Shown here: piece by piece, positions 49,952 to 59,824 of the stretch | How the letters are laid out: every line of letters begins with the position of its first letter | Numbering within the stretch: the stretch's first letter is position 1 | Notes under the pieces: generated by a model | Database searches by the model: none | What the model saw: the letters and a program-made list of their open reading frames with translations, nothing else | Told to the model about the DNA's origin: nothing | Assembly: GCF_030814955.1 (NCBI RefSeq) | Contig: NZ_JAUSWB010000006.1 | Coordinates: 186,001-250,000, forward strand | Direction of reading: 5' to 3' | DNA: 64,000 nt | DNA from: Planomicrobium stackebrandtii | GTDB lineage: Bacteria; Bacillota; Bacilli; Bacillales_A; Planococcaceae | Translations under genes and position numbers: made by a program

Positions 49952-50761
49952 TTACGTAGACATGTAGTCCCCGCCGTTCATATGCAGAAACTGCCCTGTC
50001 ATATACGAGTTCTGCGGATCAGCTAGAAACACATATGCTTTCACCAGCTCATATGGCTGTCCCGGACGCCCTGCCGGAACATCTTCACCAAAGCCGTCGG
50101 CTACGTCCGGATTTAAATCACCGAAAGTTTTGGTGATTAAGGGAGTCCAGATTGGGCCTGGCGCAATTCCATTCACAGCAATTTCCTCTCGCACTAAACG
50201 CCTTGCCAACGAACGGGTCATGGCCACCATCGCACCATTGGCTCCTGCATAATCAATCAGATCCGAATGGCCGCGGTAAGCATTGATGGAAGCGGTATTG
50301 ATGATGCGGGAACCTTTTTTCAAATGCGGCAAGGCTGCCCGTGTTAAATAAAACATGGCGAATGCCTTAATTTCGAACGTTTTCAGCATCTGTTCATCTG
50401 TAATATCCAGAGGAGAAGTTTGTGGATATTGGTAGCCGGCATTGTTGACTACTATATCTACCTGTCCAAATTCTGCTAACGTAAATTGGACCAGTTGGTC
50501 GCAATTCTCCGATTTGCCCAAGTCGCCGCTTAGCGCTTTGGCTTTGCCGCCATAGCTTTCAATCAGTCCAATGGTTTTTTGTGCGCCTTCGTCGTCACCG
50601 AGATATCCGATGACAACTTTTGCACCTTCCTTAGCATAGGCAATTGCCACTGCCTGGCCGATGCCGCTGCTGGCACCCGTGACAATTGCCACTTTCCCGA
50701 CGAGTGCCCCACTGGCTTTATAGTCTTTTAAATCAGTGTTGTCGAATTCTTTATCTGCCAT
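49952..50761 (-). CDS. SDR family protein with exchanged catalytic Asn and Lys, last gene of the glycogen operon
   Basis: This 269-residue short-chain dehydrogenase is of the YhxC/YdaD (extended N-terminal) type. The cofactor motif TGASSGIGQA (residues 28-37), NNAGY, catalytic Ser158 (INTASI) and Tyr171 are present. The tetrad Asn, expected in the pattern FxxN(I/V)F, is Lys132 (FEIKAF). The Lys of YxxxK is Asn175 (YAGANGA). It follows glgP by 18 bp with GAGGGTGGG, so it is probably part of that operon. With the normal Asn and Lys roles gone it may be inactive as a usual reductase or work in another way. Confidence 0.87.
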   Translation of the reverse strand: MADKEFDNTDLKDYKASGALVGKVAIVTGASSGIGQAVAIAYAKEGAKVVIGYLGDDEGAQKTIGLIESYGGKAKALSGDLGKSENCDQLVQFTLAEFGQVDIVVNNAGYQYPQTSPLDITDEQMLKTFEIKAFAMFYLTRAALPHLKKGSRIINTASINAYRGHSDLIDYAGANGAMVAMTRSLARRLVREEIAVNGIAPGPIWTPLITKTFGDLNPDVADGFGEDVPAGRPGQPYELVKAYVFLADPQNSYMTGQFLHMNGGDYMST

Positions 50762-50779
50762 ATTCCCACCCTCTCAACT

Positions 50780-53167
50780 CTAATATAAACTGGGAATTTT
50801 CGTTAAATGCCAGACATCGTCTGAATATTGCTGAATGGTGCGATCGCTTGAAAAATATCCAGAAGCTGCAATGTTTTTGACACACATTTCAGCCCATTTT
50901 TCCGGATGCGCATAAGCGTTTAAAATCTGTTCATGCGCTTTTGAATAACTGCGAATATCTTTTAATACAAAATAAGGATCGCCGTCCTCCAACAATTGCT
51001 CCACGATAAAATCGACATTTGTTTTGCCTTCTGTCCATTCCCCTTTGATCAGTTCTTCCATCAATTGTGCAATTTCCGGATCCGAATCAATTATGCTCTT
51101 CGGATTGTAGGATTTTTCCTTTTCGTGTTGCATGACTTGCTCGGCAAGCATGCCAAAAACAAAAGCATTCTCTTCACCGACTTGTTCAAATATTTCGACA
51201 TTCGCACCATCAAAAGTGCCAATTGTCAATGCACCATTCATCATCAGCTTCATATTGCCTGTTCCTGAAGCTTCTTTGGATGCCGTTGATATTTGTTCGC
51301 TGACATCTGCCGCTGGAATCATGTATTCCGCTTGTGTCACGTTGTAGTTTTCAACAAAAACAACATGAAGGTGTTTTCTTGCTAGAGGGTCATTGTTCAC
51401 TTTTGCTGCTACTGTATTAATCATTTTGATGACTTGTTTAGCAAAATGGTAGCTGGGGGCCGCTTTTCCACCGAAAAAGAAAGTTCGCGGATATGGCCGA
51501 TACGTCGGATCCCGTTTAATCCGATCGTACAGCATCTGGATGTGAAGTATATTCATCAACTGGCGCTTATAACCATGGAACCTTTTGATGTGAATATCAA
51601 AAATTGAATCCTGATCCACGATGACATTTTGGTTTCTTTGGAGATGATGGATCAACTGCTCTTTTTTCAAGCTCTTGATCGCTTGGAAATCCTGAAGAAA
51701 TGAATGGTTTTGCGAAAAATAATGCAACTCGCTCAAGCGTTCAGGTTCCTTGATCCATTGCGGCCCAATCGTATCCGTAATCAGCCCGGACAACTCATGG
51801 TTAGCTTTTAGCAGCCACCGGCGATGGGCAATGCCATTAGTCTTATTATGGAACTTGTTCGGAAATTGTTCACTCAATTCTTTCATTTCACGTTTTTTCA
51901 AAATTTCGGTGTGCAATTTTGCGACGCCGTTCACTTTATAGCTTCCCACTACCGCCAGCACCGCCATCTTAATGACGCCATTTTCGATAATGGATAGTTT
52001 ATGAAGGGCTTCATCATCCAGTTCCTGCTCCTGCAGGCTTTCTTTAAAGCGCCGATCGATTTCTTCAATGACCATATAAATTCTTGGAAGCAAAGTTTGA
52101 ATCAGCCGTCTGTCCCATTTCTCCATTGCCTCTTCCAGGATCGTATGATTTGTATAGGAAATAGTGCGGGTAGTGATATCCCAGGCTTGATCCCAGCTCA
52201 AGGCATAATCATCAATCAACAAGCGCATCAATTCCGGAACTGCGAGAGCTGGGTGCGTGTCATTGATTTGGATGGCGACATTTTCAGGAAGTTCCTCTAT
52301 AGAGAAGCTGCCCTCATTCAAAATAGTTTGAAGTGATGCACTGCATAGGAAATATTGCTGTTTCAAGCGCAGGATTTTTCCGGCCTCCAAGGAATCATCC
52401 GGGTAAAGCCGATCAGTGATTTTAGCAGTTTCGTGCTCATAGACCGCATAATCTTTATGGCCGGGAAACGGACGATCCGACACTTCCGCTTGCCACAATC
52501 GCAGGGTGTTGACCGTACCGCCGTTTGCACCTACCACCGGCATATCATAAGGGACTGCTTTGACCCACTCTGGTTTTTCCACTTTGACTTTAAGCCCATC
52601 CATCCCCATGACCAATTGGACCTCTCCGTAATATGGAACCTCTACTACCAGATCCTCACGGCGAACGTCTACATTGTGTTTTTCCTGGATCCACTGGGTC
52701 GGTTGCTCAGTCTGGTAGCCATTCACAAAATGCTGCGTGAACAAACCCCCTTTGTATCTGAGGCCGTAGCCGTTTCCAGGCAAGCCCAAAGAAGCTAAAG
52801 AATCCACAAAGCAAGCCGCCAACCTTCCCAGACCGCCATTTCCAAGACCTGGTTCTGTTTCCAGCTCTTCTATCTCAGACAGTTGAAGACCCAATTCATC
52901 AAGCCCTTCTTTTACGATGTCATAAAAGTTTAAATTGATGAGGTTTTGTCCCAGAACACGTCCAATCAGAAATTCAATAGAGAAATAATACAATTGCTTT
53001 TCGTTATTATCTTTATATAATTGGCTTGTCCGATACCAACGGTCCTGAATCCACTCCTGGGTCATTTCCCAAAGAGTTTCATAGGCCAGTTCTGCAGTTT
53101 TTCCCATTCCCTTATGTTCCATTCGAGTGACAAAGATTTTCTTAAACTCTTCTTTGGAAGAAAACAT
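50780..53167 (-). CDS. glgP: Glycogen phosphorylase
   Basis: This 795-residue enzyme releases glucose-1-phosphate from glycogen. Conserved segments are GLGNGGLGRLAACFVDSLASLGLPGNGYGLRY, the active-site AIQINDTHPALAVPEL, RFHGYKRQLMNILH and the PLP-lysine region EASGTGNMKLMMNGALTIGTFDGANVEI. ATG at 53167 is preferred over the GTG nine bases upstream, which lies too close to AAAGGGG. It is fifth in the operon glgB-C-D-A-P, starting 15 bp after glgA. Confidence 0.96.
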   Translation of the reverse strand: MFSSKEEFKKIFVTRMEHKGMGKTAELAYETLWEMTQEWIQDRWYRTSQLYKDNNEKQLYYFSIEFLIGRVLGQNLINLNFYDIVKEGLDELGLQLSEIEELETEPGLGNGGLGRLAACFVDSLASLGLPGNGYGLRYKGGLFTQHFVNGYQTEQPTQWIQEKHNVDVRREDLVVEVPYYGEVQLVMGMDGLKVKVEKPEWVKAVPYDMPVVGANGGTVNTLRLWQAEVSDRPFPGHKDYAVYEHETAKITDRLYPDDSLEAGKILRLKQQYFLCSASLQTILNEGSFSIEELPENVAIQINDTHPALAVPELMRLLIDDYALSWDQAWDITTRTISYTNHTILEEAMEKWDRRLIQTLLPRIYMVIEEIDRRFKESLQEQELDDEALHKLSIIENGVIKMAVLAVVGSYKVNGVAKLHTEILKKREMKELSEQFPNKFHNKTNGIAHRRWLLKANHELSGLITDTIGPQWIKEPERLSELHYFSQNHSFLQDFQAIKSLKKEQLIHHLQRNQNVIVDQDSIFDIHIKRFHGYKRQLMNILHIQMLYDRIKRDPTYRPYPRTFFFGGKAAPSYHFAKQVIKMINTVAAKVNNDPLARKHLHVVFVENYNVTQAEYMIPAADVSEQISTASKEASGTGNMKLMMNGALTIGTFDGANVEIFEQVGEENAFVFGMLAEQVMQHEKEKSYNPKSIIDSDPEIAQLMEELIKGEWTEGKTNVDFIVEQLLEDGDPYFVLKDIRSYSKAHEQILNAYAHPEKWAEMCVKNIAASGYFSSDRTIQQYSDDVWHLTKIPSLY

Positions 53168-53182
53168 TATTGACACACCCCT

Positions 53183-54607
53183 TTAGATTATCCTTTCATA
53201 GAGTTTAGCGTATTCTGCCGCAGAGCGCGACCAGGAATAATCACCTTTCATGCCGTTTGTCTTAACGGCCTCCCAATGCTCTGGCTGCTGATAAAAAGCC
53301 AGGGCTCGTGCGAGTGCCAGACCAAATGGCTGGCTTTGTGAAAAATCACTTAAAAATCCATTTCCGGCCTTTAGCTGTTCGTCGTATTCTACTACTGTGT
53401 CTTTCAAGCCGCCTGTTTTATTGGCTACCGGGACCGTTCCATAACGCATCGAAATCAGTTGGCTAAGGCCACACGGCTCAAAGTGGGAAGGCATCAGGAA
53501 GATGTCGGCTCCCGCATACAGGAGATGGGCGAACGCCTCATCAAAGCCCACATGAATATAAACCTTATCCGGAAAATCAGCTGCCAGCGTCCGGAAAAAC
53601 TGTTCGTACTGTTCTTCTCCAGAACCCAGCAAGACAAACTGAAGATCCTCTTCTGCCAATAATACCGGAAGCACTTCCTCCAAAACATCAATCCCTTTTT
53701 GCCCTGACAGTCTGGAAATCATCGTCAGCAACGGAACATCCCCGCGCTCCGGCAGTCCAGCTCGTCTTTGGATTGCCCGCTTATTGACCAGTTTGCCTTC
53801 CATGCTCATCGCATCAAACTCGTGTTCAATGGACAGGTCCGTCGCAGGATTATAAACTTCGGTATCAATGCCATTTAAAATGCCAACCAGGTCCTGCTGT
53901 TTTTCCTGCAGGAAGCTGTTCAGCTTTTCCCCATAAAAGTCCGTTAAGATTTCATCTCGATAAGTGGGGCTGACAGTCGTCACTTTATCCACGTATGAAA
54001 TACCCGTTTTTAACGAATTGAAGTCGCCGCGCCATTCCACAATCCCTTCGTCATAATAACGCGCATCCATTTCAAAGTTTTCCAGGAAAGTGTCTTTTGA
54101 AAACTTTCCTTGAAACTGCAGATTATGAATTGTCAACACTGTCTTGATTTCTCTAATGGACGAATATCGCTGATCTTCCTTCAATAAAAAAGGAACCATG
54201 GCGGTATGCCAGTCATGGACATGAAGCAGATCCGGCTGCTGCTCCTGCCGTTGGATGATCTCCAGCACTGCACGATTGAAAAAAGCATATCGTTCAGCAT
54301 CATCCTCACCATAAATCTGGTCTCTTTTGAAATAGCTGTCATTTTCCACAAACAGAAATTTCACGCCAGCCTGGTCATATTCAAAAACCCCAAATGATTT
54401 TTGCTGGCCTTTAAAGCTGAATTCGACCGATTCTTTCAAGACGAATTCTCCTGCATATTCTTCTGAGATCAAACTGTATTTGGGTATGATGACATTGACT
54501 TCATGGCCTAATCTGCTGAGCTCTTTCGGCAACGCACCTATTACATCCGCCAGTCCTCCGGCTTTTGCAAAAGGCGCACATTCTGCTGCTGCCATAATGA
54601 TTTTCAT
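53183..54607 (-). CDS. glgA: Glycogen synthase (ADP-glucose type)
   Basis: This 474-residue GT5 glycosyltransferase extends glycogen from ADP-glucose. It has the N-terminal KAGGLADVIGALPKEL motif that binds ADP-glucose, HVHDWHTAMVPFLL, LTIHNLQFQG, and the C-terminal MISRLSGQKGIDVL and LMPSHFEPCGLSQLISMRYGTVPVANKTGGLKDTV. The start overlaps the glgD stop by four bases (ATGA), with GGAGG upstream. Confidence 0.97.
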   Translation of the reverse strand: MKIIMAAAECAPFAKAGGLADVIGALPKELSRLGHEVNVIIPKYSLISEEYAGEFVLKESVEFSFKGQQKSFGVFEYDQAGVKFLFVENDSYFKRDQIYGEDDAERYAFFNRAVLEIIQRQEQQPDLLHVHDWHTAMVPFLLKEDQRYSSIREIKTVLTIHNLQFQGKFSKDTFLENFEMDARYYDEGIVEWRGDFNSLKTGISYVDKVTTVSPTYRDEILTDFYGEKLNSFLQEKQQDLVGILNGIDTEVYNPATDLSIEHEFDAMSMEGKLVNKRAIQRRAGLPERGDVPLLTMISRLSGQKGIDVLEEVLPVLLAEEDLQFVLLGSGEEQYEQFFRTLAADFPDKVYIHVGFDEAFAHLLYAGADIFLMPSHFEPCGLSQLISMRYGTVPVANKTGGLKDTVVEYDEQLKAGNGFLSDFSQSQPFGLALARALAFYQQPEHWEAVKTNGMKGDYSWSRSAAEYAKLYERII

Positions 54608-55626
54608 CGCATGTCCTCCTTAGTGACCTTTTCCCCTTTACGCAAAACAATCGGCTGTTCAGCTGTTCCATGCAAAACTACCCCTTCACCGATGTAGACG
54701 TCTTTATCTGCAATGACATAAGACAAGTCACAATTTTCCTCAATAACGCATTTTTGCATGATGATGCATTTCTCGACACGTGCACTTTTTTTAATATAAA
54801 CGGCACGGCTGATGATGCTGTCAGCCACTTGACCCATGATCGTACTGCCATTTGCGACGAGTGCGCGTTCAACATGGCAACCGCTTACGTATCGTGTCGG
54901 CGGCTCATCCTTCACCTTTGTATAAATCGGACGGTCAGCCAGAAACAGTTGTTTCCGATTTTCTTCATCCAGCAAAGCCAATGATGCCTGAAAATAACTT
55001 TGAACAGAATCGATAACGGCAAAATATCCTTCATATTCATACTCGTTGAATTTATATGGGCTCTTCTTTAAATTTACCACATCTTCGACGCTTACCACTT
55101 TTTTGTCCCGGTGAGTCCGGATCAAATCAATTAGCAGATCTTTAGACAAAATATAGGTTTTTAAGGAAACTCCTCCGCTTACTGCTTCGGTGATATCTGC
55201 ACCTGATTGGATATGCTGATCCAGCATGTCTTTGAAATCCAATTGGCTTACAATGAAGCTATTGATGACAACAGCATGCGGCTGAATGCTCTTCGTGAAA
55301 AACTGTATATGCTCTTCTAAAGCCCCAAATGCACCGACACTGGATATCCCCCCATCGCGTTGGGTAACCGGAAGGAAAAAAAGGCCATTTTTTCTTCTGT
55401 CCAAATCCCAGCTTTTGCCGACACCAATGTGATCAAGCAAAGAAGCAAAAGGATAGGTAGGAAATACGCCGACCGTATTAACACCGGAATTCACAAGATT
55501 TGATAAAGGAAAGTCGATTAATCGATAACGTCCTGCAAATGGTACAGAAGAAACGGTCCGTTGCATTGTCAAATCCTGCAGCCCTTCTTTTTTAACAGAG
55601 GCGTCTACTACTGCCATTAAATTCAT
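54604..55626 (-). CDS. glgD: GlgD, glucose-1-phosphate adenylyltransferase regulatory-type subunit
   Basis: This 340-residue paralogue of GlgC keeps the nucleotidyltransferase fold ([23 protein letters not shown]) and the left-handed beta-helix C terminus. The N-terminal glycine-rich GGxGxRL loop of active enzymes is replaced by [14 protein letters not shown]. In Bacilli GlgD pairs with GlgC and boosts its activity. The ATG at 55626 overlaps the glgC stop (ATGA). Confidence 0.95.
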   Translation of the reverse strand: MNLMAVVDASVKKEGLQDLTMQRTVSSVPFAGRYRLIDFPLSNLVNSGVNTVGVFPTYPFASLLDHIGVGKSWDLDRRKNGLFFLPVTQRDGGISSVGAFGALEEHIQFFTKSIQPHAVVINSFIVSQLDFKDMLDQHIQSGADITEAVSGGVSLKTYILSKDLLIDLIRTHRDKKVVSVEDVVNLKKSPYKFNEYEYEGYFAVIDSVQSYFQASLALLDEENRKQLFLADRPIYTKVKDEPPTRYVSGCHVERALVANGSTIMGQVADSIISRAVYIKKSARVEKCIIMQKCVIEENCDLSYVIADKDVYIGEGVVLHGTAEQPIVLRKGEKVTKEDMR

Positions 55627-56774
55627 TTTCCGCCACGCTCCTTCCATTCATCCAGCTGCTCTTGTGTCAATAAAACCACTTCATCCTTCTGGTTCGACAC
55701 TTCAAACCCTTCCGGCACATCAAGTCTAGGCGGTACAATCGCACGGTGAAGCTTTACGTTTTTGCCGATTGTCACTCCGCTCATAATCACACTTTCCGAA
55801 ACCGATGCACCTTCTTCAACCATCACATTCTGAAAAATAACAGATTTTAAAACTTCACCAGAAATGACACATCCTTCATTTACCATAGAACCTTGAACAT
55901 TACCGGTTCCAGTAATAACTTGCGGAGGAAGTTGCGGATTCGAAGAAAAAATACGCCAACCCGGATCGTGCAAATTTAGGCCAGAATTCAAATCCAGTAA
56001 ATCCATATTGGCTTCCCATAAACTTTCGACAGTTCCAACATCTTTCCAATATCCTTTAAACGGGTAGGCAACCATTTTTTCGCCTTTTTGCAGCATGGAC
56101 GGCAAGATGTCTTTTCCGAAGTCATGGGAAGATGATTCATCTACATTATCCGTCTCTAAATACTCTTTCAGCTTTTCCCATGTGAATACATACACGCCCA
56201 TGGAAGCCAGGTTGCTTTTCGGATTTTCCGGCTTTTCATCAAATTCCAACACATCCATCTCGTCGTTGACGTTAATGACCCCAAATCGGCTGGCTTCTTC
56301 CCACGGGACTTCCAGGACGGAAATTGTCACGTCGGCTTCATGCTCTTTATGGTAATCGACGAGCAATTCATAATCCATTTTATAAATATGATCCCCTGAA
56401 AGAATCAATACATACTCCGGATCACAGGATTGAAGAAAGCTGATGTTCTGATAAATTGCGCTGGCTGTTCCCGCGTACCATTTTATCCCATCAATTTCCG
56501 CGTAGGGCGGGAGCATTGTAACTCCGCCGTTGTGGCGATCCAAATCCCATGGGGTTCCCAACCCGATATACTCGTGCAGGACATGCGGCTGGTATTGCGT
56601 CAGCACACCGACAGTTTCGATGCCTGAGTTGGTGCAGTTGGATAACGGGAAATCGATGATGCGATATTTCCCCCCAAACGGAAGCGCAGGTTTGGCTATC
56701 GTATAAGTTAATGATTTCAACCGGCTTCCTTGTCCACCGGCCAACAGCATTGCGACTACTTTATCATTCATCAT
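55623..56774 (-). CDS. glgC: Glucose-1-phosphate adenylyltransferase catalytic subunit
   Basis: This 383-residue enzyme makes ADP-glucose from glucose-1-phosphate and ATP, the committed step. It has the [16 protein letters not shown] loop, [49 protein letters not shown] with the catalytic Asp, and [13 protein letters not shown] with the substrate Glu-Lys. The C terminus is a left-handed beta-helix. It overlaps glgB by four bases at the start and glgD at the end. Confidence 0.97.
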   Translation of the reverse strand: MMNDKVVAMLLAGGQGSRLKSLTYTIAKPALPFGGKYRIIDFPLSNCTNSGIETVGVLTQYQPHVLHEYIGLGTPWDLDRHNGGVTMLPPYAEIDGIKWYAGTASAIYQNISFLQSCDPEYVLILSGDHIYKMDYELLVDYHKEHEADVTISVLEVPWEEASRFGVINVNDEMDVLEFDEKPENPKSNLASMGVYVFTWEKLKEYLETDNVDESSSHDFGKDILPSMLQKGEKMVAYPFKGYWKDVGTVESLWEANMDLLDLNSGLNLHDPGWRIFSSNPQLPPQVITGTGNVQGSMVNEGCVISGEVLKSVIFQNVMVEEGASVSESVIMSGVTIGKNVKLHRAIVPPRLDVPEGFEVSNQKDEVVLLTQEQLDEWKERGGK

Positions 56775-58630
56775 GCTTCACTCCCATCTTGTTTTTGTTT
56801 CCATATGCTCATCGTAAATGCTGGCAAATCCATTTCTACGGAGTACGGAAGATCATCGTATGGATCATCAAAGGTCCCAATAACAGCCTCTGGGGCATCG
56901 TTTCCTGATGTAAAGATTTTTTCATATTCCGTACTTTTTGGAACCCCTACCTTAAAATTCTCGTACCGGCGACTCGAAAAGTTGCAGACGACAATGCATT
57001 CGTCTTCTGGCATGAATCCTCTTCGAATAAAGGCAGCCACACTTTGTTCATTGTTATCTGCATCGATCCAGGAAAAGCCATCTGGATGGTCGTCCAGTTC
57101 AAATAATGCTTTTTCTGTTTTGTAAAATTCCAGCAGATCTCTTGTATAATCAGCCATTTTCTTATGTTCTTCAGTATCCAACGAAGCCCAATCCAACTCT
57201 GGTTTAAATTCCCATTCTTCGAAATGGCCAAACTCCTGGCCCATAAACAGCAATTTCTTGCCGGGGTGGGCAATCCAGAAACCGAGCAGCAGCCGCAATT
57301 GCAGAAACCGTTCATCCAGCGTTCCGGGAAGTTTATTTAAAAGGGAGCCTCTTCCATTTACGACTTCATCATGCGACAGCGCGAGAAGGTAGCGCTCCTC
57401 GTACTGGTATACGAGAGAAAAGTTCATCTTTTGGTGTGCTTCAGAGCGTTCGGATGGCTGTATTTCCATGTAATCCAGCGTGTCGCGCATCCACCCAAAA
57501 TTCCATTTATAGTGAAAACCGACACCCCCTTCAGAAACTTCGTGCGTCACTTTTGGGTAATGCCAGGCATCTTCGGCGATCAATAGCACTTCAGGGTAAA
57601 ACTCTCTTAAACTATTTGTCAGTTTCCTCAGAAAATTAGTGCCTTCCTGATTATGCGGACGCTCTTCTCTGTTCGGGATAAACAATAAACAAACCAATGC
57701 ATCCATTCGGAAGCCGTCAAATTTAAATTCATTGAGCCAATAATGTCCGCTCGATATTAAAAAGCTGACGACTTCTCCTCTTTGAATATCAAAATTTAAG
57801 GTGCCCCAGTCAGGATTGGCACCCCGTTCCTCCCGCTCATCCTCGTACAAGGGACTGCCATTAAAGAGAGCTAGCGCGTGTTCATCAACACAGAAATGTC
57901 CAGGAACCCAATCCAAAATCAATCCGATTTTATTCTCGGCGCATTGTGCGATAAAGTATTTTAAATCATCAGCTGTTCCGTAGCGGCTGGTTGGCGCAAA
58001 ATAACCGGTAGTCTGGTATCCCCAGGATTCATCCAGTGGATGCTCTGTGATGGGCAAGATTTCGATATGCGTAAAGCCCATGTCCAAGACGTACGGAATC
58101 AGTTTTGAAGCCAATTCACGGTAGTTCAAAAATCCTCCCTCGGCATTGCGCTTCCATGTCCCGATATGTAATTCGTAAATCACCATGGGTTTTTCACGGT
58201 GGTCATTATTTTGTATTTTCTTTTGGTGCAAAACTGTTTTCGACCATGTATGCTTGGAGGCTGAAGCTACCACCGATTTGGTTTTCGGTCTCATCTCACC
58301 TTCAAGCGCGTAGGGGTCGGATTTACGCAGCTTTTTGCCAGCTCTTGTTTCGATGATATATTCATACGAACAGCCGGTCAGTTTCTGCGGAATTTGTATG
58401 TCCCAGATTGTCTCATCGAGAGGATGCTGTTTCATTTGAAAAACTTCTTCTACCATACTTTCAGGACCCGTAAAAGCTACTTCCACATTTGCCACATCCG
58501 GAACCCATATTGTAAACCTCGTTGTATCTGCAGCTGCATGTGCTCCAAAATATAGATAAGCGTCTTTCATCAAGCCCGCATGGAAAGCATCCAGCTGTTC
58601 CTGAGTAAGACGGCTTTGCAGGTCATTCAT
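56771..58630 (-). CDS. glgB: 1,4-alpha-glucan branching enzyme
   Basis: This 619-residue GH13 enzyme makes the 1,6 branches of glycogen and is the first gene of the operon. An N-terminal carbohydrate-binding module is followed by the catalytic barrel with [30 protein letters not shown] (nucleophile Asp), [11 protein letters not shown] (acid/base Glu) and [11 protein letters not shown] (transition-state Asp). A C-terminal beta domain completes it. GGAGGTG precedes the ATG. The 5' region carries an inverted pair TTACAGT/ACTGTAA (58650-58656, 58686-58692) that could bind a regulator. Confidence 0.97.
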   Translation of the reverse strand: MNDLQSRLTQEQLDAFHAGLMKDAYLYFGAHAAADTTRFTIWVPDVANVEVAFTGPESMVEEVFQMKQHPLDETIWDIQIPQKLTGCSYEYIIETRAGKKLRKSDPYALEGEMRPKTKSVVASASKHTWSKTVLHQKKIQNNDHREKPMVIYELHIGTWKRNAEGGFLNYRELASKLIPYVLDMGFTHIEILPITEHPLDESWGYQTTGYFAPTSRYGTADDLKYFIAQCAENKIGLILDWVPGHFCVDEHALALFNGSPLYEDEREERGANPDWGTLNFDIQRGEVVSFLISSGHYWLNEFKFDGFRMDALVCLLFIPNREERPHNQEGTNFLRKLTNSLREFYPEVLLIAEDAWHYPKVTHEVSEGGVGFHYKWNFGWMRDTLDYMEIQPSERSEAHQKMNFSLVYQYEERYLLALSHDEVVNGRGSLLNKLPGTLDERFLQLRLLLGFWIAHPGKKLLFMGQEFGHFEEWEFKPELDWASLDTEEHKKMADYTRDLLEFYKTEKALFELDDHPDGFSWIDADNNEQSVAAFIRRGFMPEDECIVVCNFSSRRYENFKVGVPKSTEYEKIFTSGNDAPEAVIGTFDDPYDDLPYSVEMDLPAFTMSIWKQKQDGSEA

Positions 58631-58862
58631 CTTGACACCTCCAAATTTTTTACAGTTCCGCGTCTTCTTTTAATTCTACATAAGTACTGTAAATTCCTTG
58701 TTAAGAAAGAGAATTGTTCAAAAAATTCGATAAATTGAAAATTCCGCTGCCTCTTCGTTCGAAATGTCTACACATTTCTTTCTTCTTATACCCTTGTTTG
58801 AAGGAAGAATATCCACTACGCTTAGGAAGATAGCTGTTTAATTGAAAGAGAGGCTGAAATTT

Positions 58863-59441
58863 GTGCGAAAATATAGAGCCCTGCTGCTGGCTGTTTTCTT
58901 CAGTATCTTTCTGGCGGCATGCACTCAAGGCATTGAAGACCCGCTCGAGTGGGAGATAGAAGAATTTACTTTCACCAACCATAACAACGAAGATTTTGGC
59001 CTGGCTGACCTGGAAGGCGAAGTTTGGCTTGCTGATTTTGTGTTCACCAATTGCACCACAGTCTGCTTGCCAATGATGGCCAACATGACCGACTTGCAGG
59101 CACAATTGGCAGCCGAAGGACTGGATGTCCAGATCGTTTCCTTCAGTGTGGACCCGGCGTTTGATAAGCCCGATGTCCTGAAGTCCTATGCCGAGAACTA
59201 CGGCGCCGATTTATCCAGCTGGAATTTGCTGACCGGCTATACACCTCAGGAAATCGATGAGTTTGCCATGGACAATTTCGAAACTTTAGCAAGAAAACCT
59301 GAAAATGACGATCAAGTTATTCATGGCACGTACTTTTATCTAGTCGATCAAGAAGGTGTCATCATGAAATCATATGACGGCTTAAACCCACCGGTTGAAG
59401 AGATTTTAGCAGACGCAGAAATCCTACTGACGGAGGAATAG
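58863..59441 (+). CDS. SCO1/SenC family copper-handling lipoprotein
   Basis: This 192-residue exported lipoprotein (lipobox LAAC, Cys20) has a thioredoxin-like SCO domain. The copper-binding pair is in FTNCTTVCLP (Cys64, Cys68) and the third ligand is His154 (QVIHGTYFYLVD). In Bacillus, SCO (YpmQ) helps insert copper into cytochrome oxidase CuA. The GTG at 58863 is chosen because AGAGAGG lies nine bases upstream; an earlier in-frame TTG lies before that site. A small membrane-anchored protein follows three bases after the stop. Confidence 0.92.
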   Translation: MRKYRALLLAVFFSIFLAACTQGIEDPLEWEIEEFTFTNHNNEDFGLADLEGEVWLADFVFTNCTTVCLPMMANMTDLQAQLAAEGLDVQIVSFSVDPAFDKPDVLKSYAENYGADLSSWNLLTGYTPQEIDEFAMDNFETLARKPENDDQVIHGTYFYLVDQEGVIMKSYDGLNPPVEEILADAEILLTEE

Positions 59442-59444
59442 CAG

Positions 59445-59774
59445 ATGAAGCAGAAAAAAATCTGGACGGCCGCCCTCCTGCTTGCTGCCGCCGCATTGCT
59501 CCTCCTGTTTTTCATTCCACGTGAAAATGTTCCGGCTGATGAAAGCCGAGTCATCCTGGAGCATTCGTTTAGAACGTATATAGCTCCTTCCTGTTTCGAA
59601 CAGGCAGAGGCCACTAATTTCCTGGAAGAATCAACATTGGAGACAGCCAAAGAGCTCAATTATCCTCCACATTCTTCCTGTACCGAAAAAGCCTTTGAAG
59701 GCAATCGGGACAGCGGGTTTATCCGGCTGATGAAAGAATTGGGCATTATGGAAAAAGAATCGACGGATTGGTAA
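59445..59774 (+). CDS. Small exported two-cysteine protein coupled to SCO, unknown
   Basis: This 109-residue protein has an N-terminal signal anchor (residues 6-24) and an outside domain with just two cysteines, Cys50 (IAPSCFEQA) and Cys79 (PPHSSCTEK). These could form a disulfide or bind metal. GGAGGAA inside the SCO gene and the three-base gap show tight coupling, so a role in copper delivery or thiol chemistry beside SCO is plausible. I do not recognise a named family. Confidence 0.72.
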   Translation: MKQKKIWTAALLLAAAALLLLFFIPRENVPADESRVILEHSFRTYIAPSCFEQAEATNFLEESTLETAKELNYPPHSSCTEKAFEGNRDSGFIRLMKELGIMEKESTDW

Positions 59775-59777
59775 CTA

Positions 59778-59814
59778 AAAAACAGCCAGAGAAAAAATTC
59801 TCTGGCTGTTTTTC
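59778..59814. terminator. Terminator between convergent genes
   Basis: AAAACAGCCAGAG-AAAAAATT-CTCTGGCTGTTTT. Confidence 0.92.
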
Positions 59815-59824
59815 GTTATTGCAT

